Shown here piece by piece: positions 52,925 through 61,537 of a DNA stretch of 64,000 nucleotides; the stretch's first letter is position 1; each line of letters starts with the position of its first letter. Source of the DNA: an uncultured bacterium (GTDB lineage: Bacteria; Verrucomicrobiota; Kiritimatiellia; CAIKKV01); NCBI GenBank assembly GCA_938038445.1, contig CALHRZ010000007.1:186001-250000 (forward strand), in the 5' to 3' direction. Both the position numbers and the translations under genes were made by a program. The notes under the pieces are model-generated. The model was not told the DNA's origin and ran no database searches. It saw only the letters and a list, made by a program, of their open reading frames with translations.

Positions 52925-54346
52925 ATGGACGGAAAGCGGAAGATGTCGCCTTGGTCTCAGCCGGTTCGCCGGGGGTGGAGTGAGGAGACGCGTCTTACGG
53001 TCATCGCGACGGTGGTCATTCTTGGAATTGGTGCTTTGGCGGCGGTCAATCTCTATGTTCTGAACACCCTTTATAGTCGTTCGATGCAAGCGGGGGAAGC
53101 GCAGGAGGCGGCGCAGTTGGGGATGCAGATGGCGGCTCGGATTGCGGAGCTGCCGGTGGTGGGGAATCCGGCGCCTCGGGAGCGGGATTGGCGTGAATTT
53201 TCTCGATTGCTTCACACCTTCGGCAAGTTTTTTCCGATTTTGCAGTATGTGACGGTAATCGAGGGTGGAGAGGTCCTATTTCAGGAAGCGTTAGACGAGC
53301 CGAGTGTGTGGTCCAATCGGCCCTCTCATTTGATTCTTGGCGCGATTCCGCGGGTGGGGAGGCAGATTTTGACGATGGGGGGGCGTTCGGTGCCGGTTCT
53401 GACGTTTAGTCTGGATGTGGCGACGCCGAACGGTGCGGTTCGGACGGTGGAAGTGGCGATTCGGCGGGAGGTCCGGAGTGCGGAGGAATCGGAGTCCCGA
53501 GCGGCACTTTTTCAGATGTTTCGCATGTCGCTGACGACGGTGGCGGTGGGATTCATTGCGTCGGTCTTGATTGTGGGTTGGCTGATTCGGCGCGAATTAA
53601 GGCGTACGGAGTGGCGGCGGCAGCAGGAGCACCTGGCCTTTGCGGGTGCGATTGCGACCGGCATCATCCACGATTTCCGCAATCCGATGTCATCGCTTCG
53701 GTTGGATCTTCAACTGTTGTCGAAGGAGGTGGAGAAGGGGGATTCTGCCAGCGGCGAGCGGCTGCTTCAGCTCAGCCAACGGGCGCGGAGCGCGGTGGAT
53801 CGTCTTGATGATATTTTGAAGGAGTTTCAGCATTTGGCGCGGCCGGAGCGTGAAGAATGGACATGGGTGGATGCGAATGGAGTGGCGGCGGATTGCGGGC
53901 GGCTGGTAGGCTCGCGGTTCAGTCGGGCGGGGGTGACGTTGGCGCTTGATCTGGCGCCGGGGCGTGCTTGGGTGATGGCGAGCGAAACGGGTTTGAAAAG
54001 GGCGCTGCTCAATCTGCTTGTCAACGCGGAGCAGGCTTCACCGAAGAACGGCCGGGTATTGTTGCGGACACGCGTGGAAAATCGGACGGTGATTCTGCAG
54101 GTGGCCGATCAGGGACCTGGGGTTCCGGTTGGGATGCGGCATGCGATTTTTGAAATGTTTGTTACCACCAAGCCGAGCGGTTTTGGGCTTGGCCTTCCCT
54201 TGGCGAAAGCGGCGGTGGAATCCTTTGGAGGAACACTCTCGGTGCGGGAATGGGACGGAGGCGGTGCGCTTTTTGAGATTCGGCTGCCGTTGGCGGAGGA
54301 GGGGCCCGGTTCGTCCTCGCTTCCGGGGAAGGAGAAGTCAGACTGA
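52925..54346 (+). CDS. Sensor histidine kinase
   Basis: 473 residues. Two membrane helices (about 24-44 'VIATVVILGIGALAAVNLYV' and 205-225 'VAVGFIASVLIVGWLI') flank a 160-residue periplasmic sensor of unknown ligand. The DHp domain has the phosphoacceptor His249 in 'GIIHDFRNPMSSLRLDL'. The catalytic domain shows the N box 'ALLNLLVNAEQAS', G1 'VADQGPGVP' and G2 'GFGLGLPLAKAAVE'. The DFRNP form of the H box is typical of NtrB-like kinases. Its response regulator follows after one base, and the giant secreted protein is transcribed away from it. Confidence 0.93.
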   Translation: MDGKRKMSPWSQPVRRGWSEETRLTVIATVVILGIGALAAVNLYVLNTLYSRSMQAGEAQEAAQLGMQMAARIAELPVVGNPAPRERDWREFSRLLHTFGKFFPILQYVTVIEGGEVLFQEALDEPSVWSNRPSHLILGAIPRVGRQILTMGGRSVPVLTFSLDVATPNGAVRTVEVAIRREVRSAEESESRAALFQMFRMSLTTVAVGFIASVLIVGWLIRRELRRTEWRRQQEHLAFAGAIATGIIHDFRNPMSSLRLDLQLLSKEVEKGDSASGERLLQLSQRARSAVDRLDDILKEFQHLARPEREEWTWVDANGVAADCGRLVGSRFSRAGVTLALDLAPGRAWVMASETGLKRALLNLLVNAEQASPKNGRVLLRTRVENRTVILQVADQGPGVPVGMRHAIFEMFVTTKPSGFGLGLPLAKAAVESFGGTLSVREWDGGGALFEIRLPLAEEGPGSSSLPGKEKSD

Positions 54347-54347
54347 C

Positions 54348-55724
54348 ATGGACACCACGACACCTCATGGCGCCCATATATTACTGGTAGAGGACGATCC
54401 GGACGGGCGAAAATCGGTCACCGAGGCCTTGGAATACGGGGGGTGGACGGTCACGGCGGCTCCGGACGGACGGACAGCGGCTGCGCGGCTGCGCGAAGAA
54501 GATTTTCAGGTTGTTCTGACCGATCTTGTTCTGCCTGACATGAATGGGCTGGAGGTTTTGGAAGTGGCCCGGCAACTCCAACCTCATGTGCCGGTCGTCA
54601 TTATGACGGCTTATGGGTCGGTCGAAACGGCGATTCGGGCCTTGAAATCGGGAGCGTACGATTATTTGGTCAAGCCGCTGGATTTGGAGGAATTGCAATC
54701 TCGGATCGAGCGGGCGATCGAGACTTACGCTTTGCGGCATGAGGTGGGGGCGCTGAAGGAGGTTTTGGAGGACCGATTTTCGTTGAAACAGATGGTGGCC
54801 GAATCCTCGGCCATGAAGGAGGTCATTCGTCAGATCAAATCGGTGGCGCCGACCAATGCGACGGTTTTGATTTTGGGGGAGAGTGGGACGGGGAAGGAGC
54901 TGGTGGCTCGGGCTATGCACGGTCAGAGTCGACGAGCGAAGGGGCCATTTTTTGCTGTCAATTGTGGAGCGTTTACGGAAACGTTGTTGGAATCGGCGTT
55001 GTTTGGGCATGAAAAGGGATCGTTTACGGGAGCGACGCAACGGCGGCAGGGTGCTTTTGAGCGGGCGAGTGGGGGAACTCTATTTTTGGATGAGGTGGCT
55101 ATTGCGCCGAAATCGGTTCAAATGCGTTTGTTGCGGGCGATCGAGGAGAAGGAGATTCTGCGGGTAGGGGGTGAAACGGCCATCAAGGTGGACCCCCGGA
55201 TTGTGGCGGCGTCCAATCGAGATTTGGACGCACTGGTAGAGGAGGGGATTTTTCTTCCCGACCTTCTCTTTCGGCTTCAAGTGGTGCAGATTCGGGTTCC
55301 GCCCTTGAGAGAACGGAAGGAGGATATTCGTCCCTTGGTGGATCGGTTTGTGGCCATGGCCTGTGAAGAGCATGGACGGGCCATTGATCGGATCGAGCCG
55401 GATTTTTATGGGGTGCTTGAGGCGCATTCTTGGCCCGGCAACGTGCGGGAACTTCGCAACGTGGTTGAATCGGCTGTCATTATGGCGAGCGATCGTACTC
55501 TGCGGGCTCGGGACGCCACGATCTCACGAGAGGGAATTCAGCGGAAAAACGATTTGACGGCGTGGACAGTTCCGGCCGGGATGACCATGGCGGCCATTGA
55601 AAAAGAGGTCTTACTGCAGGTCTTGAGGAGAAACAAGGGCAACCGGCATTTGACGGCCCAGGAGTTGGGTCTAAGCACTCGAACCATTCTCCGGAAGATC
55701 AAGGAGTATAATTTACCTTTTTGA
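54348..55724 (+). CDS. NtrC-type sigma-54-dependent response regulator
   Basis: 458 residues. Receiver domain with acidic pocket 'VEDDPDG', phospho-acceptor Asp59 in 'VLTDLVLPDMNGLE' and Lys in 'YLVKPLD'. The AAA+ domain has Walker A 'GESGTGKE' (about 177), the sigma-54 contact loop as GSFTGA (224-229, usual form GAFTGA) and 'GGTLFLDEVAIAPKSVQ' as Walker B. A Fis-type helix-turn-helix ('TAQELGLSTRTILRKIKEY') ends it. It activates promoters read by RNA polymerase with RpoN, so an rpoN gene should exist elsewhere. Partner of the kinase at 52925-54346. Target genes unknown. Confidence 0.95.
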   Translation: MDTTTPHGAHILLVEDDPDGRKSVTEALEYGGWTVTAAPDGRTAAARLREEDFQVVLTDLVLPDMNGLEVLEVARQLQPHVPVVIMTAYGSVETAIRALKSGAYDYLVKPLDLEELQSRIERAIETYALRHEVGALKEVLEDRFSLKQMVAESSAMKEVIRQIKSVAPTNATVLILGESGTGKELVARAMHGQSRRAKGPFFAVNCGAFTETLLESALFGHEKGSFTGATQRRQGAFERASGGTLFLDEVAIAPKSVQMRLLRAIEEKEILRVGGETAIKVDPRIVAASNRDLDALVEEGIFLPDLLFRLQVVQIRVPPLRERKEDIRPLVDRFVAMACEEHGRAIDRIEPDFYGVLEAHSWPGNVRELRNVVESAVIMASDRTLRARDATISREGIQRKNDLTAWTVPAGMTMAAIEKEVLLQVLRRNKGNRHLTAQELGLSTRTILRKIKEYNLPF

Positions 55725-55829
55725 TTAGGCGGGCTCTGGCGGGGTGGAACCCGGCAGCGGCCCTTTGCCGAGCGACATAAAGTCCCAATAAGACATAATG
55801 GCGCAAGTCAAAATAAAAAAGCCTAGAAT

Positions 55830-55857
55830 TTGTTTATTTTTTGGTGTGGCATAGACT
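55830..55857 (+). promoter_or_regulatory. Putative clpB promoter
   Basis: TTGTTT (55830-55835), 16-nt spacer, TAGACT (55852-55857), giving a leader of about 30 nt with GGAGGG before the ATG. No CIRCE element or clear sigma-32 promoter is seen. A GACATAA direct repeat (55774 and 55792) lies upstream. Confidence 0.4.
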
Positions 55858-55892
55858 TTGCTAGACGAGGAGGAGATCACGGAGGGAATACG

Positions 55893-58496
55893 ATGGACCT
55901 GAACAAGTTTACGCGGAAGGCGCAGGAAGCGGTTTTAGAGGCTCAAAATACGGCTCTACGATATTCGCATAATGAGATCGATGGTGAACATTTATTGTGG
56001 GCGCTTTTGAATCAGGAGAACGGGCTGGCACCGCGAATGTTGGAGCGCCTGGGAGTTCCGCTGGCTGCTTTTCGAGCGCGGGTGGAGCAACTGTTGAGTG
56101 AAAAACCTCGGTTAGGGGGAAGCGCTGACGCGAGCCGATTGGGCATGACCGCGCGTTTGGGGCGGTTGATGGTTAAAGCCGGGGATGAGGCGAAGCGGTT
56201 GAAGGATGAGTATATTTCCGTCGAGCATCTTTTGCTGGCATTTTTGGATGAAGGGCGGGGTACGAGTACGGGGCGATTATTTGCGGAACATGGGGTAGAC
56301 CGGGATCGGTTTCTGAAGGAGCTGATGGCGGTACGGGGTAATCAGCGGATCACGACCGATGACCCGGAGAGCCAGTATGAAGCGTTACAAAAATATGGGG
56401 TGGACCTTGTGGATCTGGCGAGGAAGGGGAAACTTGACCCGGTGATCGGGCGGGATGCAGAAATTCGGGCGGTGATTCGAATTTTGAGTCGGAAAACGAA
56501 GAACAATCCTGTCCTCATAGGCGAACCTGGCGTGGGCAAGACGGCGATTGTCGAGGGGCTGGCCCAGCGGATTGTGCGTGGCGACGTTCCGGAGGGATTG
56601 AAAAACCGTTCGATTTTCGCCTTGGATATGGCGGCGTTGCTGGCGGGGGCGAAATATCGGGGGGATTTTGAGGAACGCCTCAAAGCGGTTTTGAACGAGG
56701 TGAAAGCGTCGGAGGGGCGGGTCTTGCTGTTCATTGACGAGTTGCACACGATTGTGGGGGCGGGGCGTACGGAGGGTTCTCCGGATGCGGGCAACATGCT
56801 CAAACCCATGCTGGCGCGTGGGGAGCTTCACTGCATTGGGGCGACGACGCTGGACGAGTATCGGAAGCACATGGAGAAGGATGCGGCGTTGGAACGGAGG
56901 TTTCAGCCGGTGATGGTCGATCCGCCGAGTGTCGAGGATACGATTTCCATTCTGCGCGGATTGAAGGAACGATTCGAACTTCATCACGGCGTTCGCATTC
57001 GGGATTCCGCGCTTGTGACCGCGGCGGTGCTCGCCGATCGCTATGTTTCCGACCGTTTTCTTCCTGACAAAGCGATTGATTTAGTGGACGAGGCTTGCGC
57101 TTCGATTCGCACGGAGATTGACTCGCTGCCGGCGGAACTGGACGAAGCGTCGCGGCGGATCATGCGGCTTGAGATTGAGGAGACCGCCCTGGCAAAGGAG
57201 TCGGATCCTGGTTCGAAAGAGCGGTTGGAGGCTTTGCGCCGCGAACTGGCCGAGCTCAAAGAAAAAGCGACTGCGATGCGAGCGCAGTGGGAAAAGGAGA
57301 AGGGGACCCTTGCGGAAGTTCGGCGGCTCAAGGCGTTGCTGGAACAGAAACGGCAGGAAGAAGCGGAGGCGGAGCGGCGGTATGATTTGGAACGTGCGGC
57401 GCGATTGCGGCATGGGGAGATCCCCGAACTGGAACGGAAAATTGCGGAGTTGGAGAAGCGATCGCAGGAAGCGGGAGGCGCTGCTCCTCTATTGCGCGAG
57501 GAGGTGACGGAAGAGGAGATTGCGGAAGTCGTCTCGCGATGGACGGGTATTCCGTTGACCCGGCTCATGCAGGGGGAGCGGGAAAAGCTTCTGCATTTGG
57601 ATGAGGTATTGCACCGGCGAGTGGTGGGGCAGGACGAGGCGGTTCGCGTGACGGCCGATGCGGTGCTTCGGTCGCGCGCGGGCATTCACAATCCGCGCCG
57701 GCCGGTTGGCGTCTTCCTCTTTCTGGGGCCAACGGGCGTGGGCAAGACCGAAATGGCCAAAGCCCTGGCCGAGGCGCTTTTCGACAGCGAGGAGCAGTTG
57801 GTCCGCCTCGATATGAGCGAATACATGGAGAAGCACACGGTCTCGCGGCTGATGGGAGCTCCTCCCGGGTACGTCGGATTCGAAGAAGGCGGACAACTCA
57901 CCGAAGCGGTGCGGCGCAAGCCTTATTCGGTGGTGTTGCTGGACGAGGTCGAAAAAGCCCATTCGGACGTTTTCAACGTTTTGCTTCAAATCATGGATGA
58001 TGGCCGCCTTACGGACTCCCACGGTCGGACCGTGAATTTCAAGAACACGATCATGATCATGACGAGCAACATCGGTTCGCCGATTCTTTTGGAGGGAATT
58101 ACGCGCACGGGAGAGATTCCGGAGGGGGTGAGGCGACGCGTGATGGAAGAGCTGCGGCGTCATTTTCGGCCGGAGTTTTTGAACCGGGTGGATGACGTAG
58201 TGCTCTTCAAGCCGCTCCGGCCCGAGGAGATTCTGCGGATTGTCGATCTGCAGTTAGAGGATTTGCGGCGGCGGCTTGCGGAACAGCGGATTGGGCTTGC
58301 CGTGACGGAAGCCGCGCGCCGAGTGCTTGCGGAAGCAGGCTACGATCCGGTGTACGGGGCACGGCCGCTCAAACGCGTGATTCAGCAGCGGGTCGAGACG
58401 CCGGTGGCGCGTCTGATCGTTTCTGGCCGGATTGCCTCTGGGGGCACGGTGAAGGTGGACGCACGCGAGGGGGAGATTACGGTGGCGGAGGCGTAG
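55893..58496 (+). CDS. clpB: ClpB disaggregase chaperone
   Basis: 867 residues from the ATG at 55893 with GGAGGG 6 nt upstream. The N-terminal Clp repeat domain ('[20 protein letters not shown]', '[11 protein letters not shown]') is followed by AAA-1 with Walker A '[18 protein letters not shown]' (about 209), the long coiled-coil M domain (about 405-525, '[20 protein letters not shown]') and AAA-2 with '[19 protein letters not shown]' (about 611). The M domain separates ClpB from ClpA and ClpC. With DnaK it rescues aggregated proteins after heat stress. Its 3' end overlaps the convergent trmL by 20 nt. Confidence 0.97.
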   Translation: MDLNKFTRKAQEAVLEAQNTALRYSHNEIDGEHLLWALLNQENGLAPRMLERLGVPLAAFRARVEQLLSEKPRLGGSADASRLGMTARLGRLMVKAGDEAKRLKDEYISVEHLLLAFLDEGRGTSTGRLFAEHGVDRDRFLKELMAVRGNQRITTDDPESQYEALQKYGVDLVDLARKGKLDPVIGRDAEIRAVIRILSRKTKNNPVLIGEPGVGKTAIVEGLAQRIVRGDVPEGLKNRSIFALDMAALLAGAKYRGDFEERLKAVLNEVKASEGRVLLFIDELHTIVGAGRTEGSPDAGNMLKPMLARGELHCIGATTLDEYRKHMEKDAALERRFQPVMVDPPSVEDTISILRGLKERFELHHGVRIRDSALVTAAVLADRYVSDRFLPDKAIDLVDEACASIRTEIDSLPAELDEASRRIMRLEIEETALAKESDPGSKERLEALRRELAELKEKATAMRAQWEKEKGTLAEVRRLKALLEQKRQEEAEAERRYDLERAARLRHGEIPELERKIAELEKRSQEAGGAAPLLREEVTEEEIAEVVSRWTGIPLTRLMQGEREKLLHLDEVLHRRVVGQDEAVRVTADAVLRSRAGIHNPRRPVGVFLFLGPTGVGKTEMAKALAEALFDSEEQLVRLDMSEYMEKHTVSRLMGAPPGYVGFEEGGQLTEAVRRKPYSVVLLDEVEKAHSDVFNVLLQIMDDGRLTDSHGRTVNFKNTIMIMTSNIGSPILLEGITRTGEIPEGVRRRVMEELRRHFRPEFLNRVDDVVLFKPLRPEEILRIVDLQLEDLRRRLAEQRIGLAVTEAARRVLAEAGYDPVYGARPLKRVIQQRVETPVARLIVSGRIASGGTVKVDAREGEITVAEA

Positions 58497-59046
58497 GGGG
58501 GCGTTGCGCGGTCTGGAGTTGGCGTAGAGCTTCATACAGGACGATACCGGCGGTGGTGGCCAGATTGAGCGAACGGACGCGGTTGGGAATCATGGGGAGG
58601 GCCGCCACTTGCCCGGCATGGCGAAGGAGGAGGGATTCGCTCAACCCCTGGCTTTCCGAGCCGAACACGAAGGCGTCGCCAGGACGGTAGGCAATGTCCG
58701 TATAGGCCAAGGGGGCGCCGCACGAGAAAAGGAAGAGACGGTGTCCGTTTAGGGATTGTTCCAAGGCATCCCAGTCGGGGTGGAGCACGCAGTGGACGTG
58801 TTTCCAATAATCGAGGCCGGCGCGGCGCAGCGCGCGGTCGGTCAGACGGAAGCCGAGCGGCTCGACGAGATGGAGCACGGTGCCGGTGGCGGCGCAGAGT
58901 CGGGCGATGTTGCCGGTATTGGGTGGAATCTCCGGTTGGACCAGAACGATGTGAAAGGGTTCGGGGGGTAAGGGAAAGGGGATACGGACGGCCCGGCGAT
59001 GGGGGGTTTGTTCGGGGCTTGGGTTGGCGCTGTTTTTAGGATACAT
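58477..59046 (-). CDS. trmL: tRNA (cytidine/uridine-34-2'-O)-methyltransferase
   Basis: 189 residues from the ATG at 59046. SPOUT fold of the short TrmL type: '[20 protein letters not shown]', '[20 protein letters not shown]', 'DYWKHV', '[14 protein letters not shown]' and '[19 protein letters not shown]'. TrmL methylates the wobble ribose of certain leucine tRNAs, and a tRNA-Leu(CAA), one known substrate type in E. coli, is encoded at 8981-9066. The proline-rich N- and C-terminal tails are not conserved. Divergent from uvrC with only 13 bases between start codons. Confidence 0.92.
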   Translation of the reverse strand: MYPKNSANPSPEQTPHRRAVRIPFPLPPEPFHIVLVQPEIPPNTGNIARLCAATGTVLHLVEPLGFRLTDRALRRAGLDYWKHVHCVLHPDWDALEQSLNGHRLFLFSCGAPLAYTDIAYRPGDAFVFGSESQGLSESLLLRHAGQVAALPMIPNRVRSLNLATTAGIVLYEALRQLQTAQRPPTPPPP

Positions 59047-59054
59047 TGTATAGA
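59024..59054 (+). promoter_or_regulatory. Putative leaderless promoter of uvrC
   Basis: TATAGA (59049-59054) ends five bases before the ATG at 59060; TTGGCG (59024-59029) is 19 nt upstream, a long spacer. It overlaps the start of the divergent trmL coding region. Confidence 0.35.
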
Positions 59055-59059
59055 AACGT

Positions 59060-60571
59060 ATGCCACCGGCGGAAAAAATCAAGGTCAAACTGGATGCGCT
59101 CCCCTCCGTTCCTGGATGTTATCTTTTTAGGGATGGGGAGGGTCGCCTCATTTATGTGGGAAAGGCGGGGGATCTTCGCGAGCGGGTGTTTTCCTATTTT
59201 CGGGACTCGACATGGGATGCCACGACGCCGATCCGGCGGCGTCTCATCGAGCAGACCGAGGATCTTGAATGGGTGACGACGCGAACCGAAGCGGAAGCGT
59301 TGTTGCTGGAAAGTCGGCTGATCAAGACGTTCAAGCCGAGGTTCAACATCGCGCAGCGGGACGACAAGCGGTTTTTACTGGTGCGGATTCATCGCGGCCA
59401 TCCTTTCCCGCGTTTTGAAACGTGCCGTTTACGGAAAGGCGAGGGTTGGACTTGGTTTGGCCCTTATCTCTCTTCGGCGGCGGCCCGGGCGGCGGTTGAT
59501 TTTGTGGAACGCCGTTTTGGGATTCGCAAGTGCCGGCCGCTCCGACCGACGGAGCGGGATTATCGCCATTGCCATGCGGATGTGATTCGGAACTGTTCGG
59601 CGCCGTGTATTGGGCGGGTGGACGAAACGGAATACCGGCGGCGGGTGGAGGAGGCGTGTGCATTCCTTTCAGGGGAGAAGCCGGCGTTGGTGGAAGACGT
59701 GCGGCGGGCGATGGAAGAGGCCGCGGATGCGGGGGATTTTGAACGGGCGGCGGCTCTTCGGGATACTTGGCGGTTGTTGGAAACGGCGGTCCGGCAGCGG
59801 CGGTTGGCGACAGGGGATCCGGTTCGGCGGCGCCTTCGGGCCGAGCGGGGCTTGGAGGAGATCCGGAATGCGATGGGGCTTGACCGGATTCCCCATCGCA
59901 TCGAGTGTATTGATATTTCGACGATATCTGGGACACATTCAGTAGCCAGCCTTGTTTGCGCGTTGGAGGGCGTTCCGGCACCGCGGTGGTACCGGCGCTA
60001 TCGGATTCGGACGGTAGAGGGGTTGGATGATCCGGCGATGATGCGGGAGGTGGTGCGGCGGCATGCGGAGGATATTCTCGAGGGAAGTCGGCCGGCGCCG
60101 GATTTGTTGTTATTGGATGGGGGTGCGGGCCAATTACACGCCGCGGTGGAAGCGCTTCGGGAGGCCGGATTGGGTTCGATTACGGCGGTCGCATTGGCCA
60201 AGCGGCAGGAGGAACTCTATCGGGCGGAAGGGAGTTCACGGCCGATCCGATTGGAACGGGATTCTCCTGCGCTTTTAATCTTACGGCGTCTTCGGGACGA
60301 GGCTCATCGGTTTGCGTTGGCGTACCATCGGAGGCTCCGAAACAAACGGATTCGGGAATCGGTCCTTGATGAAATTCCGGGAATTGGTTCGGCTCGCAAG
60401 CGCCTTTTGCTGCGGCGGTTTGGGTCTGTGAAGGGTGTCATGGGAGCTTCTGCAGAGGAACTTGCGGGGGTTCCGGGAATTGGGCGGGTGTTGGGGCAGG
60501 CGATTCGGGAATGGTTGGCGGGGTGGGAACGGGGCAATGCGGGTCAGGCGGGAAGCCCCCCTTCTTCCTGA
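59060..60571 (+). CDS. uvrC: Excinuclease ABC subunit C (short form)
   Basis: 503 residues, about 100 fewer than E. coli UvrC. The N-terminal GIY-YIG nuclease ('[20 protein letters not shown]') is followed by the UVR motif ('[20 protein letters not shown]'), the RNase H-like nuclease with '[19 protein letters not shown]' and '[18 protein letters not shown]', and the double helix-hairpin-helix ('[18 protein letters not shown]', '[17 protein letters not shown]'). All parts needed for dual incision in nucleotide excision repair are present. The usual DISH reads DIST. The 3' end overlaps the convergent decarboxylase gene by 28 nt. Confidence 0.93.
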   Translation: MPPAEKIKVKLDALPSVPGCYLFRDGEGRLIYVGKAGDLRERVFSYFRDSTWDATTPIRRRLIEQTEDLEWVTTRTEAEALLLESRLIKTFKPRFNIAQRDDKRFLLVRIHRGHPFPRFETCRLRKGEGWTWFGPYLSSAAARAAVDFVERRFGIRKCRPLRPTERDYRHCHADVIRNCSAPCIGRVDETEYRRRVEEACAFLSGEKPALVEDVRRAMEEAADAGDFERAAALRDTWRLLETAVRQRRLATGDPVRRRLRAERGLEEIRNAMGLDRIPHRIECIDISTISGTHSVASLVCALEGVPAPRWYRRYRIRTVEGLDDPAMMREVVRRHAEDILEGSRPAPDLLLLDGGAGQLHAAVEALREAGLGSITAVALAKRQEELYRAEGSSRPIRLERDSPALLILRRLRDEAHRFALAYHRRLRNKRIRESVLDEIPGIGSARKRLLLRRFGSVKGVMGASAEELAGVPGIGRVLGQAIREWLAGWERGNAGQAGSPPSS

Positions 60572-61530
60572 AGGAGGTCTCGGAAGTAGGCGATGGTACG
60601 GCGCAATCCTTCTTCCAGGGGCACGCGGGGTTCCCATTGAAGCGTTTGGCGTGCGAGCGTGATATCGGGTTGGCGCCGGCGGGGATCGTCGGCGGGGAGA
60701 GGCCGGTACTCGATGGGGGAGCGGGATCCGGTGAGCTGGAGGATCATTTCCGCGAGTTCCCGGATGGTGAATTCGGAGGGATTTCCGAGGTTGACGGGGC
60801 CGGTAAAGTCCGGGGACGTTTTCATGAGGCGGAGGAGCCCCTCGATGAGATCGTCCACGTAGCAGAAGGAGCGGGTTTGGGAGCCGTCGCCGTAGAGGGT
60901 AATGGGCTTGTTGAGGAGGGCCTGGACGATGAAATTCGAAACGACGCGGCCGTCATTCGGATGCATTCGGGGGCCGTAGGTATTGAAGATGCGGGCGATT
61001 TTGATCGGGAGCCCGTGCTGGCGGTGGTAGTCAAAGAAGAGGGTTTCGGCGCAGCGTTTTCCTTCGTCGTAACAGGCACGGGGTCCGATGGGGTTGACGT
61101 AGCCCCAATAGGTTTCGCTCTGGGGGTGGACTTGGGGATCGCCGTACACTTCGCTTGTACTTGCCTGCAGAATCGGGATTTTGAGGCGTTTGGCCAGGCC
61201 GAGCATATTGATGGCGCCGTGGACGCTGGTTTTGGTGGTTTGCACGGGGTCGAACTGGTAGTGGATGGGTGAGGCGGGGCAGGCCAGGTTAAAGATGGCG
61301 TCGGTTTCGACATAGAGCGGGAAGGTGATGTCGTGGCGGAGGAATTCGAAATGGGAGTTTGCGAGGAGGGAGCGAATATTCCGGCGGTCACCGGTAAAGA
61401 GGTTATCCACGCATAGGACTTCGAATCGTTGTTCGAGAAGGCGTTCGCAAAGATGGGAGCCGAGAAAGCCGGCGCCGCCGGTGACGAGCACGCGGGGGCG
61501 AGACCAGCGGGTTTGTCGGTTCGGATTCAT
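60544..61530 (-). CDS. UDP-glucuronate decarboxylase (UDP-xylose synthase)
   Basis: 328 residues. Extended short-chain dehydrogenase: NAD loop '[17 protein letters not shown]' (GGAGFLG at 18-24), '[17 protein letters not shown]', catalytic Thr/Ser in '[15 protein letters not shown]', YxxxK in '[18 protein letters not shown]', and '[20 protein letters not shown]'. The SEVYGDP...YWG-VNPIGPR-CYDEGKR block is characteristic of UDP-xylose synthase rather than dTDP-glucose dehydratase. It converts UDP-glucuronate to UDP-xylose for polysaccharide. This links with the glucuronokinase/GalU-like operon at 18178-20081, which could supply UDP-glucuronate. The phosphorylase gene upstream ends 7 nt before its start. 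Confidence 0.92.
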   Translation of the reverse strand: MNPNRQTRWSRPRVLVTGGAGFLGSHLCERLLEQRFEVLCVDNLFTGDRRNIRSLLANSHFEFLRHDITFPLYVETDAIFNLACPASPIHYQFDPVQTTKTSVHGAINMLGLAKRLKIPILQASTSEVYGDPQVHPQSETYWGYVNPIGPRACYDEGKRCAETLFFDYHRQHGLPIKIARIFNTYGPRMHPNDGRVVSNFIVQALLNKPITLYGDGSQTRSFCYVDDLIEGLLRLMKTSPDFTGPVNLGNPSEFTIRELAEMILQLTGSRSPIEYRPLPADDPRRRQPDITLARQTLQWEPRVPLEEGLRRTIAYFRDLLQEEGGLPA

Positions 61531-61537
61531 TGCGGCA

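Noticed and set aside
55018-55035. GSFTGA instead of GAFTGA in the NtrC-type regulator
   Set aside because: This is a known natural variant of the sigma-54 contact loop and gives no reason to doubt function.
59900-59930. DIST in place of DISH in the UvrC nuclease domain
   Set aside because: The Asp is retained and other functional UvrC proteins vary at the last position, so no loss of activity is implied.
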